A stretch of 64,000 nt of DNA from Anaerolineales bacterium (GTDB lineage: Bacteria; Chloroflexota; Anaerolineae; Anaerolineales; Villigracilaceae): assembly GCA_013140605.1 (NCBI GenBank), contig JABFSL010000058.1:20397-84396 (forward strand), written 5' to 3'. Shown piece by piece: positions 33,149 through 41,638 of the stretch. Each line of letters opens with the position of its first letter. The first letter of the stretch is position 1. A program made the translations under genes and the position numbers. The notes below the pieces were generated by a model. The model saw only the letters and a list, made by a program, of their open reading frames with translations, was not told the DNA's origin and did not search any database.

Positions 33149-33493
33149 TCACTGCAATCTCAACAATACTTTTCCATCTTCCCATAATTCTTCGAGATTA
33201 TAAAAGCCGCGTTGATCGGGCGAGAAGAGATGCAGGACCACATCGCCAAAATCAACGATGACCCAGCCGTCGCGGGCGAAGCCTTGCTGTTTGCCTTTTT
33301 TCTTATGTTTGGAGCGGATATCTTCAATGGTGGCTTTTGCGAGCGCGTCCAACATGCGGTCGCTGGTGCCGGTGCAGATAATAAAATAATCAGTGAACGA
33401 GACGATTTCCTTCAAGTCCATTAGGACAATATCTTCACCCTTTTTGTCTTCCAGGGAGTTTACGATTTCACGAGCAAGTTCCAGTGCGTTCAG
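33149..33493 (-). CDS. rsfS: Ribosome silencing factor RsfS, probable CTG start
   Basis: RsfS binds uL14 and blocks subunit joining in starvation. The first ATG (33421) would remove the conserved N-terminal helix ALELAREIVNSLEDKKGEDI. The open frame extends upstream only to a TGA, with no ATG, GTG or TTG. A CTG at 33491-33493 preceded by AGAGGTG 4 nt upstream gives a 114-residue protein of normal length, and it overlaps the thpR stop as CTGA. The core motifs DYFIICTGTSDRML and DGWVIVDFGDVVLHLFSPDQ then RGFYNLEELW are present. Confidence 0.88.
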   Translation of the reverse strand: MNALELAREIVNSLEDKKGEDIVLMDLKEIVSFTDYFIICTGTSDRMLDALAKATIEDIRSKHKKKGKQQGFARDGWVIVDFGDVVLHLFSPDQRGFYNLEELWEDGKVLLRLQ

Positions 33494-34086
33494 ATTTCAC
33501 CTCTTGTTTTGGTTAGTGGAGCGGAAAATAAATTTGTGTAGATCGACATGTTGGGCTGCAGTTCGCTTTTCATCAGTTGCACAGAGTCTACTCTGGCCGT
33601 GCCAATATTGCCAAGTTGAATATTATCCATCGCGGCGCGGATCTTTGGAAGATCTGCCGGGCTGATGTTCTGTCGAACACGGCCAATGGTAAGGTGGGGA
33701 GAGAAAGCCCGCTCTTCCTTTTCATAGCCTAAACGGGTTGTGCCTGCTTCGATGCCTTTTTGGAGGGAGAGCAGAGCTGCCGGGGCGTGGAGTCCGATCC
33801 ATAGTACGCGAGGCAGGCGCGAGTTTGGGTATGCGCCGAGTCCGCTGATTTGCAGGTCAAATTGCGAGTGTTGAGTCGCTTCACGGGTGAGCAATTGCTT
33901 CAGGAATTCCACGTGTGTGCTTGCAATATCCCCCAGGAATTTTAAAGTCAGATGCATGTTTTGAGCGGGGATCCAGCGAACGAGATCGTTTCCCAGGTTC
34001 TGACGCAGTCGGCCGGTTTGTTTTTCGATGGCCTCTTTAAGATGGTAGGGAAGATCAATGGCAATGAAGGCGCGCAGTAAACCCAT
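33490..34086 (-). CDS. thpR: RNA 2',3'-cyclic phosphodiesterase (2H family)
   Basis: The 198-residue protein has the two HxT motifs of the 2H phosphoesterase superfamily, MHLTLKFLGD near 46-55 and PHLTIGRVR near 131-139, and starts with the characteristic MGLLRAFIAIDLPYHLKEAI. ThpR opens 2',3'-cyclic phosphates in RNA ends. Its stop overlaps the rsfS start, so the two genes are translationally coupled, and the response regulator gene ends 9 bp upstream of its ATG. Confidence 0.92.
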   Translation of the reverse strand: MGLLRAFIAIDLPYHLKEAIEKQTGRLRQNLGNDLVRWIPAQNMHLTLKFLGDIASTHVEFLKQLLTREATQHSQFDLQISGLGAYPNSRLPRVLWIGLHAPAALLSLQKGIEAGTTRLGYEKEERAFSPHLTIGRVRQNISPADLPKIRAAMDNIQLGNIGTARVDSVQLMKSELQPNMSIYTNLFSAPLTKTRGEI

Positions 34087-34095
34087 ACGATCTGA

Positions 34096-34476
34096 TTATG
34101 CCTTTTGAAAAACCTGTTCCACAGCCTGTTTAAGATCAAGAAAGCCGACAGGCTTGGTTAGATATATCGATGCGCCCGCATCAAGACCGACCTTGATGTC
34201 GCCGGGCATGCTTTTGGCCGAAACCACAATGACAGGGATGGAGATAAGCTCAGGTTCGCGGCGCATGTAACGCAATACTTCAAGCCCCGAGATGTCGGGC
34301 ATCATCACATCAAGAATAACAAGATCTGGTTTTTCCTGCATCAGCAATGGGATGGAAGGAGTGCTGGCGAACATCTTTAGTACTCGAAAGCCGTTGACGC
34401 GCATCATTTCCGCAAACATTTCAGCGGCGTCCGGTTCGTCTTCGATAATCATCACTGTTTTTTGCGAAATGGGCAT
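34096..34476 (-). CDS. Single-domain response regulator
   Basis: A 126-residue receiver domain: MIIEDEPDAAEMF, acceptor Asp in LVILDVMMPDISG near 55, VIVVSAKSM, and LTKPVGF with the conserved Lys near 109. The ATG at 34476 has AAGGA upstream; a longer frame starts at 34503 but lacks a ribosome site. No output domain and no kinase neighbour in the same operon, so the partner is unknown. Confidence 0.88.
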   Translation of the reverse strand: MPISQKTVMIIEDEPDAAEMFAEMMRVNGFRVLKMFASTPSIPLLMQEKPDLVILDVMMPDISGLEVLRYMRREPELISIPVIVVSAKSMPGDIKVGLDAGASIYLTKPVGFLDLKQAVEQVFQKA

Positions 34477-34623
34477 TGTATATCCTTGTGCTAAAAATAG
34501 CATAAACCATGTGAATTGGCAAGGGTGTGGTTATGTAGATTGCGATTTCGTAAGAATATGGACTGCCTGCCAGTCTACAAAGTGCTGTATATCAAACTAT
34601 CTGCGAATTATTTTGGAGGAACC

Positions 34624-35133
34624 GTGACAGAGTTGGAAGATTTTCGCGCGGAGAAAGATGAATTTTTTGGAAGTCATCCACAAAGCCCGTTGACCCGCGA
34701 ACAAAAAAAAGGATTTAAGGGATTGAATTATTTTCCTGAAAATGATTCCTTGCGCCTTGAAGTGAAAGTGGATGAGTTCCCGGTCAAGGAACGCTTTGAG
34801 ATGCAGACTTCAACTGGAGATGTGCAGCACTATGAGAAGTTTGGCAAGTTTCGTTTTATGGTGGATGAAATTGAAGCGGAGTTGACCATTTACCAAAGCC
34901 CGAACGGATTCTTTCTGCCTTTTGTTGATTCGCTGGCTGGCCGCGAGACGTATCCCGCAGGGCGTTATTTAGAACCCGAACCTTTGCCCGGCGGCCGCTT
35001 TTTTGTGGATTTCAATATTGCCTATAACCCATACTGTGCATATAACGAGATGTGGTCCTGTCCGATCACGCCTGCAGAGAATCGTCTGAAAGTGGCGGTT
35101 CGCGCGGGGGAGAGGTTATTCCACGAGGAATAG
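34624..35133 (+). CDS. DUF1684 family protein
   Basis: The 169-residue protein contains the DUF1684 core: FRAEKDEFFGSHPQSPL at the N-terminus, FPVKERFEMQTSTG in the middle, and NPYCAYNEMWSCPITPAENRL near the C-terminus. The start is GTG at 34624 with GGAGG 5 nt upstream. The family is widespread and lacks a known activity. It lies alone, flanked by repeats downstream. Confidence 0.88.
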   Translation: MTELEDFRAEKDEFFGSHPQSPLTREQKKGFKGLNYFPENDSLRLEVKVDEFPVKERFEMQTSTGDVQHYEKFGKFRFMVDEIEAELTIYQSPNGFFLPFVDSLAGRETYPAGRYLEPEPLPGGRFFVDFNIAYNPYCAYNEMWSCPITPAENRLKVAVRAGERLFHEE

Positions 35134-35181
35134 TAATGTCCAGGGAGAATCAAAAAAACATAATTACCGCAAATTTAAACC

Positions 35182-35268
35182 AGCCACGGATTACGCAGAT
35201 TTTCACGGATAAATTCAAAGCATCCGTGTTAATTCGTGACATCGTGCCCGCAGGGTAAATCTGTGGCT
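35182..35268. repeat. Hairpin repeat, CCACGGATTACGCAGAT variant
   Basis: AGCCACGGATTACGCAGATT pairs imperfectly with the distal CTGTGGCT arm, with internal TTTCACGGAT/ATCCGTG pairing. It belongs to the same architecture as the CACGGAG group. Confidence 0.6.
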
Positions 35269-35362
35269 AATTTTTTGGCACTTTGGTTTTAAAAAATAAA
35301 CTCACCCACGAAGGATTAATTTCGGGGTGAGCTATGTTTATTATTAGGAACTTCGCTTTTGT

Positions 35363-35429
35363 CTGCTAATCTGCACCAATCCCCGCGAATTTTTAAAAAG
35401 ATTAGCGTAGATTGGTGAGGATTAGCGGA
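35363..35429. repeat. Hairpin repeat, CTGCTAATCTGC variant
   Basis: The left part CTGCTAATCTGCACCAATCC pairs with GATTGGTGAGGATTAGCGG, around GAATTTTTAAAAAGATT. It closely resembles the copy at 42415. Confidence 0.65.
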
Positions 35430-35460
35430 TTATTTTTGAGTAGCGAAAGCTCTGATTATT

Positions 35461-35748
35461 TTATTCACTTGTATGTTCGATCACCGCAAGCAGAGCTTCA
35501 TATTCTTCGCAACAGTCGGGACACATATCCAAATGTTCGCGGATGAGAGGGGCGATCTTCTCCGCATCTTTTGATCGGACTTCCCTTTCCACGAATTCGT
35601 CCAGACGAATATATAAATCACTACAAGACATTTCCTCGGCGCGCGCATTCTCAAGAACGTTCAAAAACTTGAGAACGACTTCATCCTGCAATTCTTCCTG
35701 CGGTTTGAAGTTGTTTTGGATACGTTGGAACAGGCTTTTTATGTTCAT
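35461..35748 (-). CDS. Zinc-finger anti-sigma factor-like protein
   Basis: The 95-residue protein ends with a ZAS-like motif HLDMCPDC (His-x3-Cys-x2-Cys) near 72-79 in a helical context (REHLDMCPDCCEEYEALLAV). It lies 32 bp downstream of a sigma-70 family gene on the same strand, the usual place of anti-sigma factors. No membrane helix is seen, so it would be a soluble redox- or zinc-sensitive inhibitor. The pairing is inferred from position. Confidence 0.78.
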   Translation of the reverse strand: MNIKSLFQRIQNNFKPQEELQDEVVLKFLNVLENARAEEMSCSDLYIRLDEFVEREVRSKDAEKIAPLIREHLDMCPDCCEEYEALLAVIEHTSE

Positions 35749-35780
35749 ACTGAGGTTTGACGATTAATCAAATATTAATC

Positions 35781-36419
35781 TTACTTTTGTTCGAAGGCCA
35801 TTAACAGATCCTGCGGATTGAGATCTTCAAGCGCAAGCCGTCTTTTTAATCGCAAACGGGCATCGTGTAAAAGTTTATACAGCGCATTGCGGTTGGTCTT
35901 CATGCGTTTGGCGGCTTCCTCCATGGGCATATCCTGCAAGCCCAGGAGTACGAGAGCTTCCCGTTGTTTGGGCGTAAGCTCATCCTCCAATATGCGGCGG
36001 ACGCGCACGAGCATGTCTGAGCGCTCTGCCGAGGTTTCGGGAGATGCATGAGAATCAGCGAGCAGGCCGGGGGGCGGTGGAGCGTCTTCGTTCTCGGTCA
36101 ACTCATCAAGGGATGCATCCCTCCAGCGTTTGCGGCGGAGTTCGGTCAACGCAATGCGGATGGCGATCTTATGCACCCATGTGGTGAAGAGGCTGCGGCC
36201 TTCAAACGTGTTCAACTGATCCAGCACACGCAGAAGGGTTTCCTGAGTGACTTCATCGACGAGCGGCTGAAAGAGGGGATCATCTGAAGAGAGCCAGCGC
36301 GTAAGCGCGTAAGGCAGTCCCTTTTGAATGATGGCGCGCAAATCATTCAATGCGTCTTCATACGGCACCCCGCTGGAGCGGAGGTCGGTAAGCCAGGCTT
36401 CGTTCGTACGTGTTGTCAT
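35781..36419 (-). CDS. RNA polymerase sigma factor, ECF-like sigma-70 family
   Basis: The 212-residue protein has region 2 (DEVTQETLLRVLDQLNTFEG then SLFTTWVHKIAIRIALTELR near 60-105, including the helix that melts the -10) and region 4 (LTPKQREALVLLGLQDMPME followed by EAAKRMKTNRNALYKLLHDA near 150-190), separated by an acidic linker. Region 3 is missing, as in ECF sigmas. It probably forms an operon with the anti-sigma gene. The target promoters are not identifiable here. Confidence 0.9.
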   Translation of the reverse strand: MTTRTNEAWLTDLRSSGVPYEDALNDLRAIIQKGLPYALTRWLSSDDPLFQPLVDEVTQETLLRVLDQLNTFEGRSLFTTWVHKIAIRIALTELRRKRWRDASLDELTENEDAPPPPGLLADSHASPETSAERSDMLVRVRRILEDELTPKQREALVLLGLQDMPMEEAAKRMKTNRNALYKLLHDARLRLKRRLALEDLNPQDLLMAFEQK

Positions 36420-36709
36420 GATCGTTGATTATAAGAGCAAAAAGTGCTGGAATTTAATTTCTAATAAAATTATGAGACTTTTTGACAGCGCTGCTTCAGA
36501 AGGCGGGGGGATGAAATTCCCGCATCAGATTCCGCCGCCAGCTGATTCTGTTCCACAGGCTGAAACTGCTCTGTGGCAGTTTATTTCAATTGGGAAATTT
36601 CCCAGAATATTGATAAAACATCTTGACCCTTTCTTGACCTCCCCGCTGCCTTTCTTGCCCCCGAATTGACGGACAACTGCATACACTAAAGTCGAAATGG
36701 AGGCACGTT
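36420..36709 (+). other. Kdp upstream region with palindrome GGGAAATTTCCC
   Basis: The gap between the sigma gene start and the first kdp ORF has a 12-bp palindrome at 36592-36603, followed by the 80-bp element described separately. A 65-codon frame from 36471 exists but lies over control DNA and was not called. Confidence 0.5.
36621..36700 (+). promoter_or_regulatory. 80-bp kdp control region, shared with the kdpE paralogue at 54124
   Basis: Phased motifs TTGACC (36623), TTGACC (36634), CTGCC, TTGCCC and TTGACGG recur at about 11-bp steps, then GCATACACTAAA and TCGAAATGG. The aligned region at 54002-54081 has the same length and matches at 64 of 80 positions. The phasing suits an OmpR/PhoB-family activator such as KdpE. 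Confidence 0.7.
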
Positions 36710-36808
36710 ATGAATGATCTGCTTTTTATCGGCTTGACCATCCTCTTCTTCGCCGTCACATTGGGACTTGTTAAAGTCTGTGAGCGGTTGATGGAGAATA
36801 AGCCATGA
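36710..36808 (+). CDS. 32-residue single-TM peptide at the head of the kdp operon
   Basis: The peptide starts [20 protein letters not shown] and ends [11 protein letters not shown]: one TM helix (about 4-22) and a short cytosolic tail with a CERL motif. A Shine-Dalgarno (GGAGG) precedes the ATG, and the stop overlaps the kdpF start as ATGA. Small ORFs of this form before kdpF are known in other genomes, but I do not recognise a named function. It may be an accessory of the KdpFABC complex. Confidence 0.7.
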   Translation: MNDLLFIGLTILFFAVTLGLVKVCERLMENKP

Positions 36809-36897
36809 ATATTTTATATCTCGTCACCGGCCTGATTACTTTAGGCCTGTTTGTCTACCTCGTGCTCGCTCTTGTAAAACCGGAGTGGTTCGGATGA
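36805..36897 (+). CDS. kdpF: Potassium-transporting ATPase subunit KdpF
   Basis: The 30-residue single-TM peptide [20 protein letters not shown] followed by [10 protein letters not shown] has the KdpF pattern (small hydrophobic helix, then a Glu/aromatic end). KdpF stabilises the KdpABC complex. Its start overlaps the preceding peptide and its stop overlaps kdpA, both as ATGA. Confidence 0.85.
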   Translation: MNILYLVTGLITLGLFVYLVLALVKPEWFG

Positions 36898-38642
36898 ATT
36901 TCTATAGCTTGTTTCAAATTGTTTTATTCATGGGGATTTTGCTTTTGCTGGCAAAACCGCTTGGCTCGTTTATGGCAAAGGTCTATCAAGGCGAACGCAC
37001 CTTTCTTGACCGTGTTCTTGGCCCCGTGGAACGGTTCGTGTACCGCCTCGCTGGCGTTAAGCCCAAAGAGGATATGAACTGGAAGACCTACGCCATTGCG
37101 GCAATGGTGTTCAATATTCTCGGGTTATTAGTGGTGTATGCGGTGCAGCGTCTTCAAGGTGTCTTACCCTTTAACCCTCAGGGACTTGGCGCGATCACCC
37201 CCGATTCTTCGTGGAATACGGCAGTTAGTTTTGCGTCCAATACCAACTGGCAGGGCTACGGCGGCGAAGTGACCATGAGTTACTTCTCGCAAATGATCGG
37301 CCTAACGGTGCAGAATTTCGTCTCTGCCGCAACGGGTATGGCTGTTTTGGTTGCGTTGATTCGCGGGATTGTGCGCCACACTTCTAAAGGCCTCGGCAAC
37401 TTTTGGGTTGACCTGACCCGCTCCACTTTGTACATCCTTTTGCCCTTGTCCATCGTTTTGGCCTTGGCGCTCGTTTCACAGGGCGTGGTGCAAACCTTCA
37501 GTGAATATAAGACTGTTGCCATGTTTCAACCTACAACTGACGCAAACGGCAACACTGTAACTGAACAAGTGTTGGCGGTTGGCCCTGCCGCTTCGCAAAT
37601 TGCGATTAAGCAATTGGGCACGAATGGTGGCGGATTCTTCAATGTTAACTCGGCGCATCCGTTTGAAAACTCGACACCTTTCTCAAACTTTTTGGAGATG
37701 TTGGCAATTCTGGTCATTCCCGCTGCTCTGGTCTACATGTTTGGCAAAATGGTGGGCGACACCCGTCAGGGCTGGGCAATCCTGATTACGATGACAATTA
37801 TCTTTGTGGTGTTTATGTCACTGGCAGTTTGGGCGGAACAGGCTGGCAACCCAGCTTTTACGAAGATGGGTATTGATCAAGTACAAACGAACATCAATCC
37901 TGGCGGAAACATGGAAGGCAAAGAGACACGCTTTGGCGTTACCAATTCAGCGCTCTGGGCCACGGCAACAACCGCCGCCTCGAATGGCTCGGTCAATGCT
38001 ATGCATGATTCGTTCATGCCGCTTGGCGGATTAGTCCCGATGTTTATGATGCAGTTGGGCGAGATCATCTTCGGCGGTGTTGGCTCTGGATTGTATGGAA
38101 TGCTGGCCTTCGTCATTGTGGCTGTGTTTATCTCTGGCTTGATGGTCGGACGCACACCCGAATATTTGGGCAAGAAGATCGAAGCTTATGAAATGAAGAT
38201 GGCTTCCCTTATGCTTCTGATTCCGATCTTATTAGCGAAAGTTGGCACGGCCATTGCCGTAGTGACCATTGCAGGACTCGCTACCATTTGGAATACAGGC
38301 GGTCCGCATGGATTTAGCGAAGTGCTGTATGCCTTTTCCTCGGCGGCGAACAACAACGGTTCGGCATTCGCTGGGCTGGGAGCAAACAATCCGTTCTACA
38401 ACACGGCGCTTGGCATCTGCATGTTCTTTGCCCGATACTGGTTGATCGTTCCCACATTGGCAATTGCAGGCTCGCTCGTACAAAAGAAAAAAATCCCTGC
38501 CAGCGGCGGGACATTACCCACACACACGCCGCTGTTCATTGCCTGGTTGATCGGCGTCATCATGATCGTCGGCGCGCTGAGCTTTATCCCAGCTTTGGCA
38601 TTGGGGCCGATTGTTGAGCACTTGATGGTTATCGGTGGATGA
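36894..38642 (+). CDS. kdpA: Potassium-transporting ATPase subunit KdpA
   Basis: The 582-residue channel-like subunit binds and passes K+. It has about ten TM helices and the selectivity-filter loops, for example [14 protein letters not shown] near 109-122, [16 protein letters not shown] near 242-257, and [20 protein letters not shown] near 378-397. The start is the ATG at 36894 that overlaps the kdpF stop; an earlier in-frame GTG would add three residues. Length and order agree with other KdpA. Confidence 0.97.
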   Translation: MNFYSLFQIVLFMGILLLLAKPLGSFMAKVYQGERTFLDRVLGPVERFVYRLAGVKPKEDMNWKTYAIAAMVFNILGLLVVYAVQRLQGVLPFNPQGLGAITPDSSWNTAVSFASNTNWQGYGGEVTMSYFSQMIGLTVQNFVSAATGMAVLVALIRGIVRHTSKGLGNFWVDLTRSTLYILLPLSIVLALALVSQGVVQTFSEYKTVAMFQPTTDANGNTVTEQVLAVGPAASQIAIKQLGTNGGGFFNVNSAHPFENSTPFSNFLEMLAILVIPAALVYMFGKMVGDTRQGWAILITMTIIFVVFMSLAVWAEQAGNPAFTKMGIDQVQTNINPGGNMEGKETRFGVTNSALWATATTAASNGSVNAMHDSFMPLGGLVPMFMMQLGEIIFGGVGSGLYGMLAFVIVAVFISGLMVGRTPEYLGKKIEAYEMKMASLMLLIPILLAKVGTAIAVVTIAGLATIWNTGGPHGFSEVLYAFSSAANNNGSAFAGLGANNPFYNTALGICMFFARYWLIVPTLAIAGSLVQKKKIPASGGTLPTHTPLFIAWLIGVIMIVGALSFIPALALGPIVEHLMVIGG

Positions 38643-38650
38643 TGTACAGC

Positions 38651-38706
38651 GGAGTCCAACGTCTCCTGACGTTGGATACTCGAAAGTCTGGAGACTTTCG
38701 AGTCCG
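38651..38706. repeat. Double-hairpin repeat GGAGTCCAACGTCTCCTGAC family
   Basis: Two adjacent hairpins, TCCAACGTC/GACGTTGGA and CGAAAGTC/GACTTTCG, flanked by GGAGTCC and AGTCC. A related element is at 57657. It lies between kdpA and kdpB. Confidence 0.75.
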
Positions 38707-38727
38707 AGTACCAAGGAAAATAAAAAA

Positions 38728-40830
38728 ATGACTATTCAAACAAAAAAACCAACCACATATCGCCGCGAAATTTACCAGCGTGCCATTGTGGAATCCTTTA
38801 TCAAACTTAATCCGCGCTTGATGGTGCGTAACCCCGTCATGTTCGTTGTGGAAGTTGGAAGTGTATTGACTACTGTGCTGTGGATTCAGGCTCTTGCAGG
38901 CCAAGGCGAAGCCCCCACAGGCTTTATCGGAGCGATTGCGCTCTGGCTGTGGTTCACTGTGCTGTTCGCGAATTTCTCAGAGGCGGTTGCGGAAGGGCGC
39001 GGCAAGGCGCAAGCCGAGTCACTCCGCAAGGCTCGTCAGGATACGCCTGCGAGGAAAGTAAACGGCGCTGCGTCAGATGTGCAAAGCGCGTTGTCAAAAG
39101 TTGAAGTTATCTCATCGACTGCGCTGCGCAAGAACGATCTTTTTCTCGTTGAAGCGGGCGATATTCTCCCTGCGGATGGAGAGATCGAAGCGGGAATTGC
39201 ATCAGTAGATGAAAGTGCCGTTACGGGCGAATCAGCTCCCGTCGTGCGTGAGGCGGGTGGTGATCGCTCCGCTGTCACAGGCGGCACGCGCCTCCTTTCG
39301 GACTGGCTCATCATCCGTGTCAGCTCTGACCCTGGGCAGGGATTCCTCGACCGCATGATCAGTATGGTGGAAGGCGCGAAGAGACAGAAGACCCCGAACG
39401 AGATCGCGCTCAATATTTTGCTGGCTGGCTTCACGATCATCTTTTTGGTGGTGTGCGCCACGTTGCTGCCCTACTCGCTTTATAGCGTGGGCGCGGCGGG
39501 TAAAGGGACGGCGATCACGATCACAGTGCTGGTCGCCTTGCTTGTGTGCTTGATTCCGACCACCATTGGCGGACTTCTTTCTGCGATTGGTATTGCAGGC
39601 ATGGATCGCATGATCCAGCGCAACGTGATCGCGATGTCTGGGCGCGCAGTGGAAGCCGCTGGTGATGTGGATGTGCTGCTGCTCGATAAGACAGGCACAA
39701 TCACACTTGGCAATCGTCAGGCTGTGGAATTTATTCCTGTAAATGGAGTGGATGTAAAAGATTTAGCCGAAGCCGCGCAGCTTGCTTCGTTGGCTGATGA
39801 AACTCCTGAAGGCCGCTCGATTGTTGTGCTTGCCAAGGAACAGTTCGGCTTGCGCGGACGCACCATGGGTGCGAGCGAGGTGGCGCCTGAAGGTATGCAC
39901 TTCGTCCCGTTCACGGCGCAGACCCGCATGAGCGGTGTCAATTTCGATGGCACTACTATTCGTAAAGGCGCGCCCGATACGATGATCGAGATGATCCAAT
40001 CCAATAATAGCGGCGTCCCATCTGACTTGAAACCCGCGGTGGATAATATTGCGCGCATGGGCGGCACACCGCTGGTGGTGACGCGCAACAATCACGCGCT
40101 GGGTGTGATTCACCTGAAGGATATTGTCAAAGGTGGAATCAAGGAACGCTTCGCCCAACTCCGCAAGATGGGAATCAAGACCGTCATGATCACAGGTGAC
40201 AATCCGCTGACTGCCGCAGCCATTGCCGCCGAAGCAGGCGTGGATGATTTCCTCGCGCAAGCCACACCCGAAACAAAACTAAAACTCATCCGCGAATATC
40301 AAACGGGTGGACGATTGGTTGCCATGACAGGTGACGGCACGAACGACGCGCCAGCACTTGCTCAAGCAGATGTGGCGGTTGCCATGAATACAGGCACGCA
40401 ACCCGCACGTGAAGCCGCCAACATGGTAGACCTCGATAGCAACCCAACCAAGTTAATTGAGATCGTTGAAATTGGCAAACAACTATTGATGACACGTGGC
40501 GCATTGACCACATTCAGCCTCGCCAATGATGTCAGCAAATATTTTGCGATCATCCCTGCGGCGTTTGCGAGCACATATCCTATTTTGAATACACTCAACA
40601 TCATGCAACTTGCCACACCACAAAGTGCCATTCTATCGGCGGTGATATTCAATGCACTCATCATCATTGCGTTGATTCCGCTGGCATTACGCGGCGTGCC
40701 ATATCGTGCAGTTGGCGCGGCTCAGCTCCTGCGTGACAATCTTTTGATCTATGGTCTGGGTGGATTAATCGTTCCGTTCATCGGGATCAAGTTGATCGAT
40801 ATGCTGTTAGTCGCGCTTGGACTTACCTAG
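38728..40830 (+). CDS. kdpB: Potassium-transporting ATPase ATP-binding subunit KdpB
   Basis: The 700-residue P-type ATPase subunit energises K+ uptake. It shows the actuator motif AVTGES near 164-169, the phosphorylation motif [10 protein letters not shown] near 315-324, nucleotide-binding KGAPDTMIE, and the hinge [20 protein letters not shown] near 537-556. The ATG at 38728 with AAGGA upstream matches KdpB starts; an upstream ATG at 38635 would translate the double-hairpin repeat. The gene order A-B-C is conserved, with one extra small ORF between B and C. Confidence 0.97.
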   Translation: MTIQTKKPTTYRREIYQRAIVESFIKLNPRLMVRNPVMFVVEVGSVLTTVLWIQALAGQGEAPTGFIGAIALWLWFTVLFANFSEAVAEGRGKAQAESLRKARQDTPARKVNGAASDVQSALSKVEVISSTALRKNDLFLVEAGDILPADGEIEAGIASVDESAVTGESAPVVREAGGDRSAVTGGTRLLSDWLIIRVSSDPGQGFLDRMISMVEGAKRQKTPNEIALNILLAGFTIIFLVVCATLLPYSLYSVGAAGKGTAITITVLVALLVCLIPTTIGGLLSAIGIAGMDRMIQRNVIAMSGRAVEAAGDVDVLLLDKTGTITLGNRQAVEFIPVNGVDVKDLAEAAQLASLADETPEGRSIVVLAKEQFGLRGRTMGASEVAPEGMHFVPFTAQTRMSGVNFDGTTIRKGAPDTMIEMIQSNNSGVPSDLKPAVDNIARMGGTPLVVTRNNHALGVIHLKDIVKGGIKERFAQLRKMGIKTVMITGDNPLTAAAIAAEAGVDDFLAQATPETKLKLIREYQTGGRLVAMTGDGTNDAPALAQADVAVAMNTGTQPAREAANMVDLDSNPTKLIEIVEIGKQLLMTRGALTTFSLANDVSKYFAIIPAAFASTYPILNTLNIMQLATPQSAILSAVIFNALIIIALIPLALRGVPYRAVGAAQLLRDNLLIYGLGGLIVPFIGIKLIDMLLVALGLT

Positions 40831-40838
40831 GAGACAAA

Positions 40839-41012
40839 ATGAATCTCAAATCCAATTCACTGAAATGGGCAGGCATATTTTCAACTGCATTTTTGAACGC
40901 CGCAGTATTGTTGCCAAAAACATTTCATGTCCCAGCTCAAATCCATCCGTGGCTTTTTGTCGTTAACATCTTTTGGCTTGTCACCATCTGTTCAGGAATC
41001 TTCAGCTCATGA
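40839..41012 (+). CDS. 57-residue two-helix membrane protein between kdpB and kdpC
   Basis: The ORF starts [20 protein letters not shown] and has two hydrophobic segments (about 10-25 and 38-55: [18 protein letters not shown]). A GGAG lies 5-6 nt before the ATG, overlapping the kdpB stop codon, and its own stop overlaps the kdpC start (ATGA), so it is tightly integrated. No such gene is part of the standard kdpFABC set. It is unlike KdpF in sequence. An assembly or regulatory role is only inferred. Confidence 0.65.
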   Translation: MNLKSNSLKWAGIFSTAFLNAAVLLPKTFHVPAQIHPWLFVVNIFWLVTICSGIFSS

Positions 41013-41638
41013 AAAATCAACTTCGTCCCGCTCTTACAATTTTCGCAATGCTCACTATTATTACAGGTGTGATTTATCCGCTTGTTGTAACTGGAATTTC
41101 ACAAGTGATATTTCCAACTCAATCCAATGGAAGCATCATTGTTATTGATGGGAAAGCCGCTGGCTCCGAACTCATCGGCCAGCAATTCGATAACCCCAAA
41201 TATTTCTGGGGACGTATCTCCGCCGTCGGATACAACGCTGACTTATCATCTGGTTCGAACTACGGGCCGATGAATCCCGCCTTGGTGGATTCTGTCCAGG
41301 CGCGGATCGACGCTCTTCAAGCCGCTGACCCTGAGAACACGCTCCCCATTCCCGTTGACCTGGTGACTGCCTCTGCCAGCGGACTCGACCCGCATATCAG
41401 CGTCGCCGCAGCGTTGTACCAGGTCCATCGTGTGGCATCAGCTCGCGGGTTGAGTGAAGCGGATGTCCAATCCCTCGTGGATAAATATATCGAAGGACGT
41501 CAATTCGGCTTTTTGGGCGAGCCGACTGTGAACGTGCTGAAACTCAATCTTGCATTAGACGGATTGAAATTAAAAACTCAAACTGCCTATTACATTAGTA
41601 ATAGGCAGTTATTGATTTCAAGAGGAAGGACTCCATGA
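41009..41638 (+). CDS. kdpC: Potassium-transporting ATPase subunit KdpC
   Basis: The 209-residue subunit has one N-terminal TM helix (about 10-30: [20 protein letters not shown]), the [12 protein letters not shown] segment near 82-93, [20 protein letters not shown] near 113-132, and [17 protein letters not shown] near the end. It ends about 24 residues later than usual: the C-terminal [20 protein letters not shown] is encoded by a hairpin repeat (41581-41610) and following bases. The stop overlaps the next gene (ATGA). Confidence 0.95.
   Translation: MKNQLRPALTIFAMLTIITGVIYPLVVTGISQVIFPTQSNGSIIVIDGKAAGSELIGQQFDNPKYFWGRISAVGYNADLSSGSNYGPMNPALVDSVQARIDALQAADPENTLPIPVDLVTASASGLDPHISVAAALYQVHRVASARGLSEADVQSLVDKYIEGRQFGFLGEPTVNVLKLNLALDGLKLKTQTAYYISNRQLLISRGRTP
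41581..41610. repeat. Hairpin AACTGCCTATTAC / GTAATAGGCAGTT inside the kdpC 3' end
   Basis: A 13-bp perfect stem with loop ATTA lies in coding sequence, lengthening KdpC. It could also attenuate transcription into the downstream gene, though no T-run follows. Confidence 0.7.

Larger units (their letters stand above)
35134..35460. other. 327-bp intergenic region with two hairpin repeats, no gene seen
   Basis: The space between the DUF1684 stop and the anti-sigma stop holds two hairpin repeats (35182-35268 and 35363-35429) and AT-rich linkers. No coding frame or RNA gene was recognised. Confidence 0.6.

Noticed and set aside
36471..36669. 65-codon ORF upstream of kdp (MRLFDSAASE...)
   Set aside because: It has no Shine-Dalgarno, runs through the palindrome and the 80-bp control element, and the corresponding region at 54002 does not keep the frame.
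38635..38727. N-terminal extension of KdpB
   Set aside because: The extra residues translate a double-hairpin repeat; the ATG at 38728 has a proper ribosome site and matches KdpB length.
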